DNA of 16,144 bases from Candidatus Dojkabacteria bacterium (lineage in GTDB: Bacteria > Patescibacteriota > Dojkabacteria > SC72), in the NCBI GenBank assembly GCA_012511375.1, contig JAAZGF010000035.1, positions 1 to 16,144 of the forward strand, in the 5' to 3' direction. Under the pieces are notes generated by a model. That model was not told the origin of the DNA. It was given only the letters and a program-made list of their open reading frames with translations, and did not search any database. A program made the translations under genes and the position numbers. How positions within the stretch are numbered: the stretch's first letter is position 1; each line of letters opens with the position of its first letter. Positions 1 through 7,520 of the stretch are shown here, piece by piece.

Positions 1-38
1 TGTGTAGGTCGCGGGTTCGACTCCCGTCTCTCGCTCCA
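1..38 (+). tRNA. tRNA 3' fragment, probably tRNA-Gly
   Basis: This is the 3' part of a tRNA cut by the window edge. It shows the 3' side of an anticodon stem, a variable loop AGGTC, a T-arm (11-27, loop TTCGACT), the 3' acceptor strand CTCTCGC (28-34), discriminator U (35) and an encoded CCA (36-38). The variable loop and acceptor strand equal those of the complete tRNA-Gly(CCC) at the other end of the window, and U73 is usual for bacterial tRNA-Gly, so another glycine isoacceptor is likely. The anticodon lies outside the window. Unlike the four complete tRNA genes here, this one encodes CCA. Confidence 0.75.
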
Positions 39-99
39 GAATATCTTTAATCATTTATCAACTCTAAAGGTGGGGAAAGTAGAAAAACCCTACTCTTAA

Positions 100-732
100 T
101 TACTTCTTCTCCTCTTTCCCTTTAAAAACTCTCTTAACCCATTTCTTAACCCTCTTCCTGTTTAAATACAAAATAATACCAATAATAACTAAAGTCATCA
201 AAATCAAACTATTATTAACTGTATTAATAGCATTACTAATCCTCTCCCAATCAAAACCAATCTTGGATCCCATATATGCAAAACCATAAGCGTAAATAAA
301 GGTAGGTACAAATACAGTAATAGAAAATACTACAAAGTTGTATCTAACATAACCTGCCACCAAGGTTGCAGCTACTCTAATCCAAGGTATGAATCTGGCA
401 AAAAACAGATAGATGACTCCGTTTTTCTTAAAAGAGCTATATCCTTTCTGGTAAGAATCTTTCGAAACATTAATTAATTTTCCTCTTTTTTCTAAGAAAC
501 TAAGAATATCTTTTTTGTAGAAGTAAGAGCCTACTAAAAACGGGAAAACAGCCCCAGCAACTTCTCCTAAGGCAGCTACCAACGATATTTCTATTAAATT
601 ATTTGGTTTTAATGCAGCCAATGCTGCAATTACTATTTCAGCAGGGAAAATACCAAAGCATGCTATAAATACTCCCCAGTATCCAAATCCTCCTAACCAT
701 ACAGCCAAATCGTGTAGTAATTGAGATATCAT
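100..732 (-). CDS. DedA/VTT-family integral membrane protein
   Basis: This 210-residue polytopic membrane protein belongs to the DedA (VTT, SNARE-associated) family; bacterial members act in membrane homeostasis, and several are linked to flipping of undecaprenyl phosphate or phospholipids. The diagnostic part is the re-entrant segment at about 110-127, FARFIPWIRVAATLVAG, with the family's F-x-R-F-x-P-x-x-R and A-G pattern. An N-terminal FPAE (29-32) and a glycine-rich segment (56-69) match the first re-entrant half. Further hydrophobic spans lie near 130-155 and 174-190, followed by a Lys/Arg-rich cytoplasmic tail. The gene diverges from ftsQ across 85 nt. It has no Shine-Dalgarno sequence, and a TATACT box lies 6 nt before the ATG. 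The family is clear; the substrate cannot be read from sequence. Confidence 0.9.
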   Translation of the reverse strand: MISQLLHDLAVWLGGFGYWGVFIACFGIFPAEIVIAALAALKPNNLIEISLVAALGEVAGAVFPFLVGSYFYKKDILSFLEKRGKLINVSKDSYQKGYSSFKKNGVIYLFFARFIPWIRVAATLVAGYVRYNFVVFSITVFVPTFIYAYGFAYMGSKIGFDWERISNAINTVNNSLILMTLVIIGIILYLNRKRVKKWVKRVFKGKEEKK

Positions 733-738
733 AATAGA

Positions 739-766
739 AGTATACTATCAAAAAAGAAATAGTAAA
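739..766 (-). promoter_or_regulatory. Putative dedA promoter, leaderless geometry
   Basis: On the minus strand TTTACT (766-761) is followed after 16 nt by TATACT (744-739), then 6 nt, then the dedA ATG at 732. A start site 7 nt past the -10 box would fall on the A of the ATG. This is a pattern match only, in AT-rich DNA. Confidence 0.45.
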
Positions 767-806
767 GTAAATCATATTTCCATTCTACTCTTTCAATGCT
801 AATATC

Positions 807-812
807 TATACA
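807..812 (+). promoter_or_regulatory. Putative -10 box of ftsQ
   Basis: TATACA lies 5 nt before the ftsQ ATG, in the 85-nt region shared with the divergent dedA gene. The best -35 candidate, TCTACT (784-789, spacing 17), is weak. There is no Shine-Dalgarno sequence before this ATG. Confidence 0.3.
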
Positions 813-817
813 TCACT

Positions 818-1639
818 ATGAATACTGAAGTAGAAAAGAAACCAAAAAGTTTTTTGAAAGAAAAGATGATGAGATTCAAGCCAGTTGTTTTAATAAAGGA
901 GAATATTTTCCTGTTTTCTTTCTTCTTAATTTTTTCTCTGTCATTACTCTTTGGACTTTGGAATATCAATAGGTATGAGATTGTTAACATAAAAGGTAAA
1001 GACATAGAAAGATCTGTAGTAGAAGAAATAGAGGGGTATTTTAAAGAGCATCTAGAGTCTTCTAACTACTTTCTTTTTTCACCAAGAGAGTTTCAAGAAA
1101 GCATGTATTCAGATATTACACTATTAAAGAGTATCCGAATTGAAAAGGTTTTACCAAACAAGATTGTTTTGTTTGTAGAAATACACCAACCTAAGTATGT
1201 AGCTGAGCTTAGTTCCAATCTGTGTTTCCTTCTCTCTTCTGAAGGGTTTGTTTTGGAAGAAATCTTGGAAGATGATACTGAAGGAGGAGAAGAACTCTGT
1301 TTAAATTATGCAAGAGAGAATACCCTAATCTACTTCTTCTCAGAAGATATGGAAATTTCTGTTTTGGAAAATGGGAAAAGGAGATTACTTCTAATGGAGG
1401 ATATTAACAAGGTAGTCGAGACAGTGGAGACATTTAATTACAAAATAGTTAGGATTAACTTAGAAAATGCAGTTTTAAAAATATATGATGAGAGTGACAG
1501 GGTTTTTACATTTTCTACATCAGATGATATACCAACTCAGCTTAAAAGGTTCCTAATTGTTATTGGAAAGATAAAGAATGATTCGTTAGAGTTTGGAAGT
1601 TTAGACTTGCGATTTGAGAGACCAGCTATGAGGGAGTAG
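818..1639 (+). CDS. ftsQ: FtsQ/DivIB-like cell-division protein
   Basis: This 273-residue bitopic protein has the FtsQ/DivIB layout: a short basic cytoplasmic tail (1-28), one transmembrane helix (about 29-48) and an extracytoplasmic part. That part opens with a POTRA-like segment (about 52-120), including a YEIVNIKG strand and the I-x-x-x-L-P-x-x-I-x-x-x-V-x-x-x-x-P pattern around IRIEKVLPNKIVLFVEIHQP. A beta-rich FtsQ domain follows to about 265. FtsQ/DivIB proteins join the divisome as scaffold with FtsB and FtsL; neither partner gene is in the window. The position immediately before ftsA and ftsZ strongly supports the call, since the family diverges fast in sequence. A 110-nt gap with its own promoter separates it from ftsA. 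Confidence 0.88.
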   Translation: MNTEVEKKPKSFLKEKMMRFKPVVLIKENIFLFSFFLIFSLSLLFGLWNINRYEIVNIKGKDIERSVVEEIEGYFKEHLESSNYFLFSPREFQESMYSDITLLKSIRIEKVLPNKIVLFVEIHQPKYVAELSSNLCFLLSSEGFVLEEILEDDTEGGEELCLNYARENTLIYFFSEDMEISVLENGKRRLLLMEDINKVVETVETFNYKIVRINLENAVLKIYDESDRVFTFSTSDDIPTQLKRFLIVIGKIKNDSLEFGSLDLRFERPAMRE

Positions 1640-1687
1640 GTATGTCTTGCCAAACTTCCTATTTTTGATTATATTATTAAATAGAAC

Positions 1688-1715
1688 TTGTTTAATTGGA
1701 ATTTTTGTATATAAT
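1688..1715 (+). promoter_or_regulatory. Putative ftsA promoter
   Basis: TTGTTT (1688-1693) and TATAAT (1710-1715) are 16 nt apart in the 110-nt gap between ftsQ and ftsA. The predicted start near 1722 gives a leader of about 28 nt, which has no evident Shine-Dalgarno sequence before the ATG at 1750. The -10 box is perfect consensus and the -35 box is partial. Confidence 0.5.
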
Positions 1716-1749
1716 AAATTTAAAGTTAATTTACTGCCTCTAAACAAAT

Positions 1750-3048
1750 ATGGCACGCAAAATAATAACAGCAATTGACGTGGGGTCTTCTAAAATTACA
1801 ACTGTGATAACATCAGTTGAAGATAATCAGCAACCCACAGTGATAGGAGTGTGTTCTCATCCAAGTAAAGGGATAAAGAAAGGAGTAGTTGTTAATATAG
1901 ATAATGCAACTAGTGCAATTTCAGAGAGTGTTACAGCTGCTGAAAGAATGGCAGGAGTTACAGTTTCAGATGTATATGTATCTATAAACGGAGAGCAGGT
2001 TACAAGTCTAAACAATAAAGGAGTTATAGCAGTTGCAGGGTCGGAAATAACAATAGACGATACATATAGAGCAATTGAGAATGCAAGAACCTTATCTCTT
2101 CCAGATAACCTTAATCCTATCCATATAATCCCGAGAGAATTTGTAGTAGATAATCAAGGAGGAATTAAATACCCAATAGGGATGAGTGGAGGTAGACTAG
2201 AAGTGGAGACACATATAATAACAGCACCCAACTCCTACTGGCAAAACATTAAGAAATGTATAGACCAAATAGGGTCAAATGTATACGACGTTATATTCAC
2301 AGGGTGGGCTTCATCCTTAGCAGTGTTGACTGATACCGAGAAAGAACTAGGAGTCACAATGTTAGATATAGGGGCTGGTACTACTACTATATGTATTTTT
2401 CAAGAGGGTTCTATCATATATAGCGGCAGTATTCCTTTAGGGGGAAATAGTATAACTAGTGATATTGCTATTGGTCTGCAAGCTTCCTTAGAGGAAGCAG
2501 AAAAAATCAAAGTGAGTCTGAGCGATCTCTTAGACAATAAATCTCCTGAATCTAAGGTTAAGAATCTAGATTCAACACCTGCACTTTTAAGAAAGAAAGA
2601 TGAACCAAAAGAGAAGAAAGAGAGGGGTGAGGACATAGATCTTTCTATTATTGATATAGACAAAAAAGTTTCTAAGGAGATGTTGCAAAAGATAATAGAG
2701 GCAAGATGCGAGGAGATTTTTGAACTTGCAAATGATCATGTTACAAAAGCAGGATATGAGATTGCTATGCCTGCAGGTATTGTACTGACAGGAGGGACAA
2801 GCCAACTTAAGGATTTAACCAAACTAACACAAAGTGTATTTGGAGTAGCAGCCAGAGTAGGGTATCCTTCTGGACTTACTGGAATGATAGAGGAGATTTC
2901 TGATCCCTCATACTCTACAGTACAAGGCTTGATAAAGCACGCTCTTGATGATGATGTTGAGATATCTTCTGGAGGAGATAAAGGGAAAGCAGATGTTTCT
3001 GGTTTCTTTAGTAAGATTGTAGATTGGTTTAAATCTTTACTGCCCTAG
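1750..3048 (+). CDS. ftsA: Cell-division protein FtsA
   Basis: FtsA is the actin-fold ATPase that tethers FtsZ filaments to the membrane and recruits later divisome proteins. The 432-residue product has the phosphate-1 motif at 8-15 (AIDVGSSK), an SHS2/1C subdomain at about 84-160, phosphate-2 at 206-212 (DIGAGTT) and the adenosine motif at 343-353 (GIVLTGGTSQL). The C-terminal 16 residues (GFFSKIVDWFKSLLP) form an amphipathic helix that fits the membrane-targeting sequence. The segment between AEKIK (250-254) and IIEARCEE (315-322) looks longer than in typical FtsA and contains a Lys/Glu-rich stretch at about 281-292, probably a disordered insertion. ftsZ starts 25 nt downstream. Identity is secure. 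Confidence 0.97.
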   Translation: MARKIITAIDVGSSKITTVITSVEDNQQPTVIGVCSHPSKGIKKGVVVNIDNATSAISESVTAAERMAGVTVSDVYVSINGEQVTSLNNKGVIAVAGSEITIDDTYRAIENARTLSLPDNLNPIHIIPREFVVDNQGGIKYPIGMSGGRLEVETHIITAPNSYWQNIKKCIDQIGSNVYDVIFTGWASSLAVLTDTEKELGVTMLDIGAGTTTICIFQEGSIIYSGSIPLGGNSITSDIAIGLQASLEEAEKIKVSLSDLLDNKSPESKVKNLDSTPALLRKKDEPKEKKERGEDIDLSIIDIDKKVSKEMLQKIIEARCEEIFELANDHVTKAGYEIAMPAGIVLTGGTSQLKDLTKLTQSVFGVAARVGYPSGLTGMIEEISDPSYSTVQGLIKHALDDDVEISSGGDKGKADVSGFFSKIVDWFKSLLP

Positions 3049-3073
3049 TAATTAATTTAACAGTAAAGCAGAT

Positions 3074-4306
3074 ATGTTAGTCACAACAAATGTAGATCCT
3101 ATTAGCAAAATCAAGGTCGTGGGAGTAGGTGGAGGTGGTTGCAATGCTATTAATACGATGATAACGGATTACGATATTAACGGGGTTGAATTTATGGCCT
3201 TCAATACAGACGCCCAAGCCCTTAAGATTTCCCAAGCACCAGTAACACTTCAACTAGGAGAAGAACTAACTCAAGGATTAGGTGTAGGAGGAAACTTTGA
3301 GTTAGGGGCACAAGCTGCTGAAGAAAGTATAGACCAAATACAGGAGTATCTTGAGGGTGCTAATATGGTTTTCATTACAGCTGGAATGGGAGGTGGAACT
3401 GGAACAGGGGCGGCACCAATAGTTGCTGGTGTTGCAAGGAACATGGGCGCTCTAACAGTTGCTGTTGTGACCAAACCTTTCGATTTTGAAGGAAACAAAA
3501 GAAAAGAGGTAGCAGAAGAGGGCATTAACGCACTTAGAGACAAAGTGGACACATTAATAATAGTTCCAAATCAAAGACTCTTAGAAATAGTAGATGAGAG
3601 TGAGCAGCTTTCTTTTATAGATGCAATGAAAAAAGTAGACTCTGTTTTAGCAGAGGCTGTTAATAGTATTTCTAATTTAATTAGTGAAACAGGATATATT
3701 AATGCGGACTTTAATGATGCTAAGTCTGTTATGGAAAATGCAGGAACTGCTCTTATGGGTATTGGTAGAGCAAGTGGTGAAAACCGAGCAGAAGAAGCTG
3801 CTAGACTTGCTACAACAAGTCCACTTCTGGATATGTCCATAGAAGGAGCTACAGGAGTCTTGTACAATGTTGTTGGTTCAGACCTAACCTTACCTGAGAT
3901 TAGTTTAGTTTCAGAGTTAATTAAAGAAGCCGTTGATCCTTCTGCTAATATTAAATTTGGAGCACAGATAGATCCAGAGGCAGGAGATGAGATTTCAATA
4001 ACAATAGTAGCTACCGGATTTGATGAAAGTAAACAAGTCTTTACAAAGAGACAGCAAGAGGATGGAGGGTTATCATCTGTTAGAAATTTTGGATTTGATA
4101 TGGAAGAGAAAATAGATCAAGTAATAGAAAAGGAAGAGGAGCTACCTACAGTACTAGATAACAAAGAAGAGGAAGAGCTACCATCTTTTGAAGCTATAAA
4201 TGAAGTAGAGGAGAAAGAGGAAGAAATTACAAGAACATTACCAGAGGATATGGGAGATGATCCTTTAGATGTGCCAGCATTCATGAGGAAGAAAGGTAGC
4301 AAGTAA
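3074..4306 (+). CDS. ftsZ: Cell-division GTPase FtsZ
   Basis: FtsZ is the tubulin homologue that polymerises with GTP into the cytokinetic ring. The 410-residue product has the nucleotide-binding GGGGCNA loop (19-25), the tubulin signature GGGTGTG (106-112), and a T7 synergy loop NADFND (210-215) whose D212 supplies the catalytic acid to the next subunit. Past about residue 320 the protein becomes a Glu-rich linker, then ends in a C-terminal peptide, DDPLDVPAFMRKK. This matches the usual D-[IV]-P-x-F-[LM]-R-[RK] element that binds FtsA and other tethers. Intact catalytic and tether motifs indicate a functional ring protein. It follows ftsA by 25 nt with no good ribosome-binding site, so co-transcription is likely. 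Confidence 0.98.
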   Translation: MLVTTNVDPISKIKVVGVGGGGCNAINTMITDYDINGVEFMAFNTDAQALKISQAPVTLQLGEELTQGLGVGGNFELGAQAAEESIDQIQEYLEGANMVFITAGMGGGTGTGAAPIVAGVARNMGALTVAVVTKPFDFEGNKRKEVAEEGINALRDKVDTLIIVPNQRLLEIVDESEQLSFIDAMKKVDSVLAEAVNSISNLISETGYINADFNDAKSVMENAGTALMGIGRASGENRAEEAARLATTSPLLDMSIEGATGVLYNVVGSDLTLPEISLVSELIKEAVDPSANIKFGAQIDPEAGDEISITIVATGFDESKQVFTKRQQEDGGLSSVRNFGFDMEEKIDQVIEKEEELPTVLDNKEEEELPSFEAINEVEEKEEEITRTLPEDMGDDPLDVPAFMRKKGSK

Positions 4307-4316
4307 TCTTTACTAA

Positions 4317-4325
4317 TGGTATAAC
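4317..4325 (+). promoter_or_regulatory. Putative extended -10 promoter of the ftsW/rodA gene
   Basis: TGG followed by TATAAC forms an extended -10 element (TGn-TATAAC) in the 24-nt gap after ftsZ. Only 5 nt (CTCAT) separate it from the ATG at 4331. It would give a leaderless or near-leaderless transcript in addition to read-through from ftsZ. Confidence 0.4.
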
Positions 4326-4330
4326 CTCAT

Positions 4331-5656
4331 ATGTCTTTTCAACAACTCAGACCAAGAAAAAGGCTTAGCTTTGATTGGAAAATATTACTCCCCCTATTGC
4401 TAATTTCAACTATTGGAATAACATCTCTTCTTTCGACTACGGTATTACCAGGAGGAGGCTTTGGTGATTTAGATATAGTATACAAACAGGTTCTCTTCAT
4501 ACTAATAGGGATTATTTTTTATACAATAATAACCTTCTTTGATATTAGTTATCTAAAACATTGGCAAGTAATACTATCCATATACCTATTTGTTCTCATT
4601 CTCCTCTTAATTACTCTTTTCTTTGCCCCTACTATAAATAATGTAAAAAGGTGGTTAGTTATAGGGGGGATTCAGGTACAGCCCTCAGAAATAGCAAAAG
4701 TAGCAGTTGTCCTGATTACAGCAACAGTACTGTCTAAAAAAGAGAAACTTAATGAATGGGTGTTATTTTTAATATCTTTTCTCCTTACTCTACCCCTTGC
4801 GATTTTAATCTATTTAGAACCAGATGCAAGTATGGCATTTTTAGTCATTATCATATGGTTTCTTGTTGCATTTCTAGGTTTAAGTAACCCTGTAAGAAAT
4901 ACAATCATTCTTCTTGTAGCAGGATGTATTTCTGGCTCCTTTCTGCTTAACGCAATAACAGGGAATCCAATGTGGTATCTCTTAATAATACCTGCACTAG
5001 TATTAACAGTTTTCTCTCTTTACTCAAGAGTTACTTGGAAAGGTATTTTAATGGTATCGATAACCCTTTCTCTTCTTCTTGGACTCTCATCTTCTTTTTT
5101 CTGGAACAAAGGATTATTACAAAAATATCAAAAAGACAGAATAGAGGCTTTTTTGAACCCATCGGAAACAGAGCAAGATCTTGGGTTTAATGTAAATCAA
5201 TCAAGAATAGCTATTGGCTCTGGGAGATTTTTTGGAAAAGGTTTTGGAAACGGGACACAAAGTAAAAGACAGTTCTTACCAGAACATCAAACAGACTTTA
5301 TCTTTGCATCCTACGCTGAGGAATCAGGATTGGTAGGCAGTCTCTTCCTTATGGGACTCTATGCTTTTTTAATAGTATTCTGCTTCTCAATCGGTATGGC
5401 TAGTTCACAAGACCAACTCTATTCCCTTATTGCGGTGGGAATAGGAATTAAATTACTTTTTGAAATCTTCATTAACATAGGTACAAACACAGGTACAGTT
5501 CCAGCTACAGGCATAGCACTTCCCTTAATGAGTGCCGGGGGTAGCAGTGGAATTATGACCTTCATCTCATTTGGTTTAGTACAAAACATACTCAATTATG
5601 TAAAGAGGATTAGAGGTGACAGGAGTAAAGAAATAGTGGAATTCTTCGAAAACTAA
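4331..5656 (+). CDS. ftsW: SEDS peptidoglycan glycosyltransferase, FtsW/RodA family
   Basis: This is a 441-residue multipass membrane protein of the SEDS family, which polymerises lipid II into glycan strands with a class B penicillin-binding protein. Signature segments are KRWLVIGGIQVQPSEIAK (about 113-130), a GRFFGKGFGNGTQSKRQFLPE stretch split across the large extracytoplasmic loop, TDFIFASYAEESG with the candidate catalytic Asp at residue 322, and the late TGTVPATGIALPLMSAGGSS motif. The usual D-x-G-T in the middle helix pair reads EPDASMA here. The position right after ftsZ favours FtsW, but the sequence alone does not separate FtsW from RodA and the cognate PBP gene is not in the window. 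No ribosome-binding site is visible. Confidence 0.9.
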   Translation: MSFQQLRPRKRLSFDWKILLPLLLISTIGITSLLSTTVLPGGGFGDLDIVYKQVLFILIGIIFYTIITFFDISYLKHWQVILSIYLFVLILLLITLFFAPTINNVKRWLVIGGIQVQPSEIAKVAVVLITATVLSKKEKLNEWVLFLISFLLTLPLAILIYLEPDASMAFLVIIIWFLVAFLGLSNPVRNTIILLVAGCISGSFLLNAITGNPMWYLLIIPALVLTVFSLYSRVTWKGILMVSITLSLLLGLSSSFFWNKGLLQKYQKDRIEAFLNPSETEQDLGFNVNQSRIAIGSGRFFGKGFGNGTQSKRQFLPEHQTDFIFASYAEESGLVGSLFLMGLYAFLIVFCFSIGMASSQDQLYSLIAVGIGIKLLFEIFINIGTNTGTVPATGIALPLMSAGGSSGIMTFISFGLVQNILNYVKRIRGDRSKEIVEFFEN

Positions 5657-5665
5657 GTCTTTTGT

Positions 5666-5694
5666 TTGACTTTTTAACAATATTAAACTAAAAT
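5666..5694 (+). promoter_or_regulatory. Promoter of the rplU operon
   Basis: TTGACT (5666-5671) and TAAAAT (5689-5694) are separated by exactly 17 nt, the best -35/-10 pair in the window. Eight nt separate the -10 box from the rplU ATG (5703), so the transcript would start 0-2 nt before the start codon. It lies just after the SEDS gene stop and should drive rplU, the methyltransferase gene, rpmA and trmH. Confidence 0.65.
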
Positions 5695-5702
5695 CTCTTG
5701 CG

Positions 5703-6035
5703 ATGGAAACAAACAAAAAGAAAGCAAAATTTGCAGTTATAAAGATATCTGGAGGTCAGTTAAAAGTATCTGAAGGAGATCAGTATGAGGTAGGCAAATT
5801 AAAAGGCAATAAAGGAGACAAGATCACTATAGAAGAAGTTTTGCTAATACATGATGGAAAAGATACTAAGATAGGAACCCCATATGTAGAAGGAGCAAAA
5901 GTTACTTTAGAAATTACTTCTCAGAAGAAAGGAGAAAAAATAGATGGTCTTAAATACAAAGCTAAAGCAAGATATAGAAAGAGATACGGTTTTAGACCAG
6001 AAATTACAAGAGTAATTGTAAAAAAGATAGCATAA
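5703..6035 (+). CDS. rplU: 50S ribosomal protein L21
   Basis: L21 is a large-subunit protein that binds 23S rRNA. The 110-residue length is normal for the family. The body reads KFAVIKISGGQLKVSEGDQY (9-28), matching the usual ...A-V-I-x-x-G-G-x-Q-x-x-V... opening. The C-terminal YKAKARYRKRYGFRPEITRV stretch is the basic rRNA-binding hairpin that in most L21 proteins resembles YKRRKxYRRKxGHRQ. It heads a four-gene translation operon. No Shine-Dalgarno sequence precedes the ATG; a strong promoter ends 8 nt upstream, so initiation on a leaderless mRNA is likely. Confidence 0.95.
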   Translation: METNKKKAKFAVIKISGGQLKVSEGDQYEVGKLKGNKGDKITIEEVLLIHDGKDTKIGTPYVEGAKVTLEITSQKKGEKIDGLKYKAKARYRKRYGFRPEITRVIVKKIA

Positions 6036-6037
6036 AA

Positions 6038-7225
6038 ATGTCCAAACAATATTTTTTCCAAGCAGGAACATTTCCAGACCTTTCGTATGCTGAGCTTGTA
6101 GCTATGTTTAATACCTATCATCTCAATACGGACAGTATTCACAAGTATTCCGAAGAGATCTTACTCATAAAGGGAAAAGATATTCCTGAAAATATTTTGA
6201 TAAAAATTTTTAACAGAATGGGTGGTTTTGTTAGATTTGGTCAAATTATTGATAATCTAGATACATTTTTAGATGAATTTGTCTTAAAGGAAAAAATTAC
6301 GTTTGGAGTAAGTGTTCTTGGTAATGCAGATAAAGGTGATTTAAGATATATCAAGAAGCTTTCAAATGAGATAAAGAGAGGACTGAGAGAACATGGGATA
6401 TCTTCGAGGTTTCTTATCCCTTCTAAAGGTACAGTACAATTAAATGCTGCACAGATAATAAATAATGATGTTTTAAAGAAAGGGTTTGAATTACTAATAC
6501 TAAAAAATGGCAAAGAGGAGCTCTATGCAAAATCCCTCTCTATTCAAGATTTAGAGGGGTATGTAGAGAGAGACATGGATAGACCATACTCTGATATTAA
6601 AATGGGTGTATTGCCCCCTAAGCTTGCCAGAATGATGATTAATTATGCTTCTGTGGATAAAGGTATAGTATGGGATCCTTTCTGTGGTTCAGGGACAGTA
6701 CTGATGGAGAGTGCTGTTTTAGGGTATGATTTTCTAGGATCAGACATCGATGATGATGCACTAAAGTATTCTCAAGAAAACATCTTATGGTTAAATGAAA
6801 AGGGATATATGGGAAATATTGTTTATGATATCTTTAAATTTGATGTAAAAAACCCTGATAAAGAGATAGTAAAAAAGCTCAAGAACACAAGTATTTCTGC
6901 AGTAGTATGTGAGCCCTTTATGGGACCTCCTCAAAAGAGAACTCTTTCTCAAGAGTATGCACAACAACTTCTTAAAGAAGTAAAAGATTTGTATCTTTCC
7001 CTTTTTGAAACATTAGATGAAAGAATAGGGGTTAGAGGCATAAACATGGTTTTAGTAATACCCTCCTACAAAACAGACAAAGGTTGGGAAACAATAGGGA
7101 TAAGGGAAATAGCAAGTAAAAGATGGGAGCTGCTAAATAGCAAATATTCCCCAAACAGAGACTTGAAGTGGAGCCGAAAAAATAGTATTATCACAAGGAA
7201 CATTTTTATACTACATAGAACCTAG
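6038..7225 (+). CDS. Trm11-like RNA (guanine-N2) methyltransferase
   Basis: This 395-residue protein has a class I SAM-dependent methyltransferase domain: motif I DPFCGSGT (213-220), SAM-ribose acid region GSDIDDDA (234-241) and a motif IV position reading CEPFMGPP (291-298). The N-terminus (YFFQAGTFPDLSYAEL) and the approach to the catalytic domain (RPYSDIKMGVLPPKLARMM, 182-200) resemble Trm11/TrmG10 enzymes, which methylate N2 of guanine 10 in tRNA and use a THUMP-containing N-terminal region for binding. The usual D/N-P-P-Y at motif IV is replaced by E-P-F-M, so chemistry or target may differ. It starts 2 nt after the rplU stop and precedes rpmA, so it is translated with ribosomal proteins. 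Methyltransferase identity is firm; the substrate is inferred. Confidence 0.82.
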   Translation: MSKQYFFQAGTFPDLSYAELVAMFNTYHLNTDSIHKYSEEILLIKGKDIPENILIKIFNRMGGFVRFGQIIDNLDTFLDEFVLKEKITFGVSVLGNADKGDLRYIKKLSNEIKRGLREHGISSRFLIPSKGTVQLNAAQIINNDVLKKGFELLILKNGKEELYAKSLSIQDLEGYVERDMDRPYSDIKMGVLPPKLARMMINYASVDKGIVWDPFCGSGTVLMESAVLGYDFLGSDIDDDALKYSQENILWLNEKGYMGNIVYDIFKFDVKNPDKEIVKKLKNTSISAVVCEPFMGPPQKRTLSQEYAQQLLKEVKDLYLSLFETLDERIGVRGINMVLVIPSYKTDKGWETIGIREIASKRWELLNSKYSPNRDLKWSRKNSIITRNIFILHRT

Positions 7226-7240
7226 TATAACTTAAATTAA

Positions 7241-7245
7241 TAGAG
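7241..7245 (+). promoter_or_regulatory. Ribosome-binding site of rpmA
   Basis: An AGAGG sequence lies about 7 nt before the rpmA ATG (7253). It is one of the few Shine-Dalgarno-like sites at workable spacing in this window. That fits rpmA being internal to an operon, preceded by a 27-nt gap, rather than leaderless. Confidence 0.55.
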
Positions 7246-7252
7246 GCAAAAC

Positions 7253-7519
7253 ATGGCAAAAGTTGCGGCAGCAGCGACATCAACAAACTTTGGTACAGTT
7301 GCAGGAAAAAGATTAGGAATTAAAAAATACGCTGGAGAAAATGTAAAAGCAGGCAATATTATTGTTAGACAAAATGGAACAGTGTATCATCCTGGAAATA
7401 ATACATATATGTCAAAAAATTACTCTATTCACGCTAAATTAGACGGAGTTGTCAAATTTAGAAGGATGTCTGGGTTTAAAAGAGGGAAATTTTACATAGA
7501 TGTGGTAGAATCAAAATAG
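7253..7519 (+). CDS. rpmA: 50S ribosomal protein L27 with divergent N-terminal tail
   Basis: L27 sits on the large subunit, and its N-terminal tail reaches the peptidyl-transferase centre. The 88-residue product is typical from residue 19 on: KRLGIKKYAGE, then GNIIVRQNGTVYHPGNNTYM (35-54) and DGVVKFRRMSG (65-75). The tail (2-18) reads AKVAAAATSTNFGTVAG. It has the same length as the usual tail before KRLG but lacks the conserved HKK-x-G-G-S-x-R-N-G-R-D-S pattern. There is no Firmicutes-type cleaved extension, and no Prp protease gene sits beside it. The gene is third in the rplU operon, and trmH follows after 1 nt. Confidence 0.95.
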   Translation: MAKVAAAATSTNFGTVAGKRLGIKKYAGENVKAGNIIVRQNGTVYHPGNNTYMSKNYSIHAKLDGVVKFRRMSGFKRGKFYIDVVESK

Positions 7520-7520
7520 T

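Noticed and set aside
3684..3691. A second half-parS match (GTGAAACA) inside ftsZ
   Set aside because: It lies in conserved coding sequence, has no palindromic partner and is expected by chance.
3271..3867. Minus-strand open frames opposite ftsZ
   Set aside because: They mirror a gene with full family motifs on the other strand, have no ribosome-binding site or family features, and show compositions expected of antisense frames.
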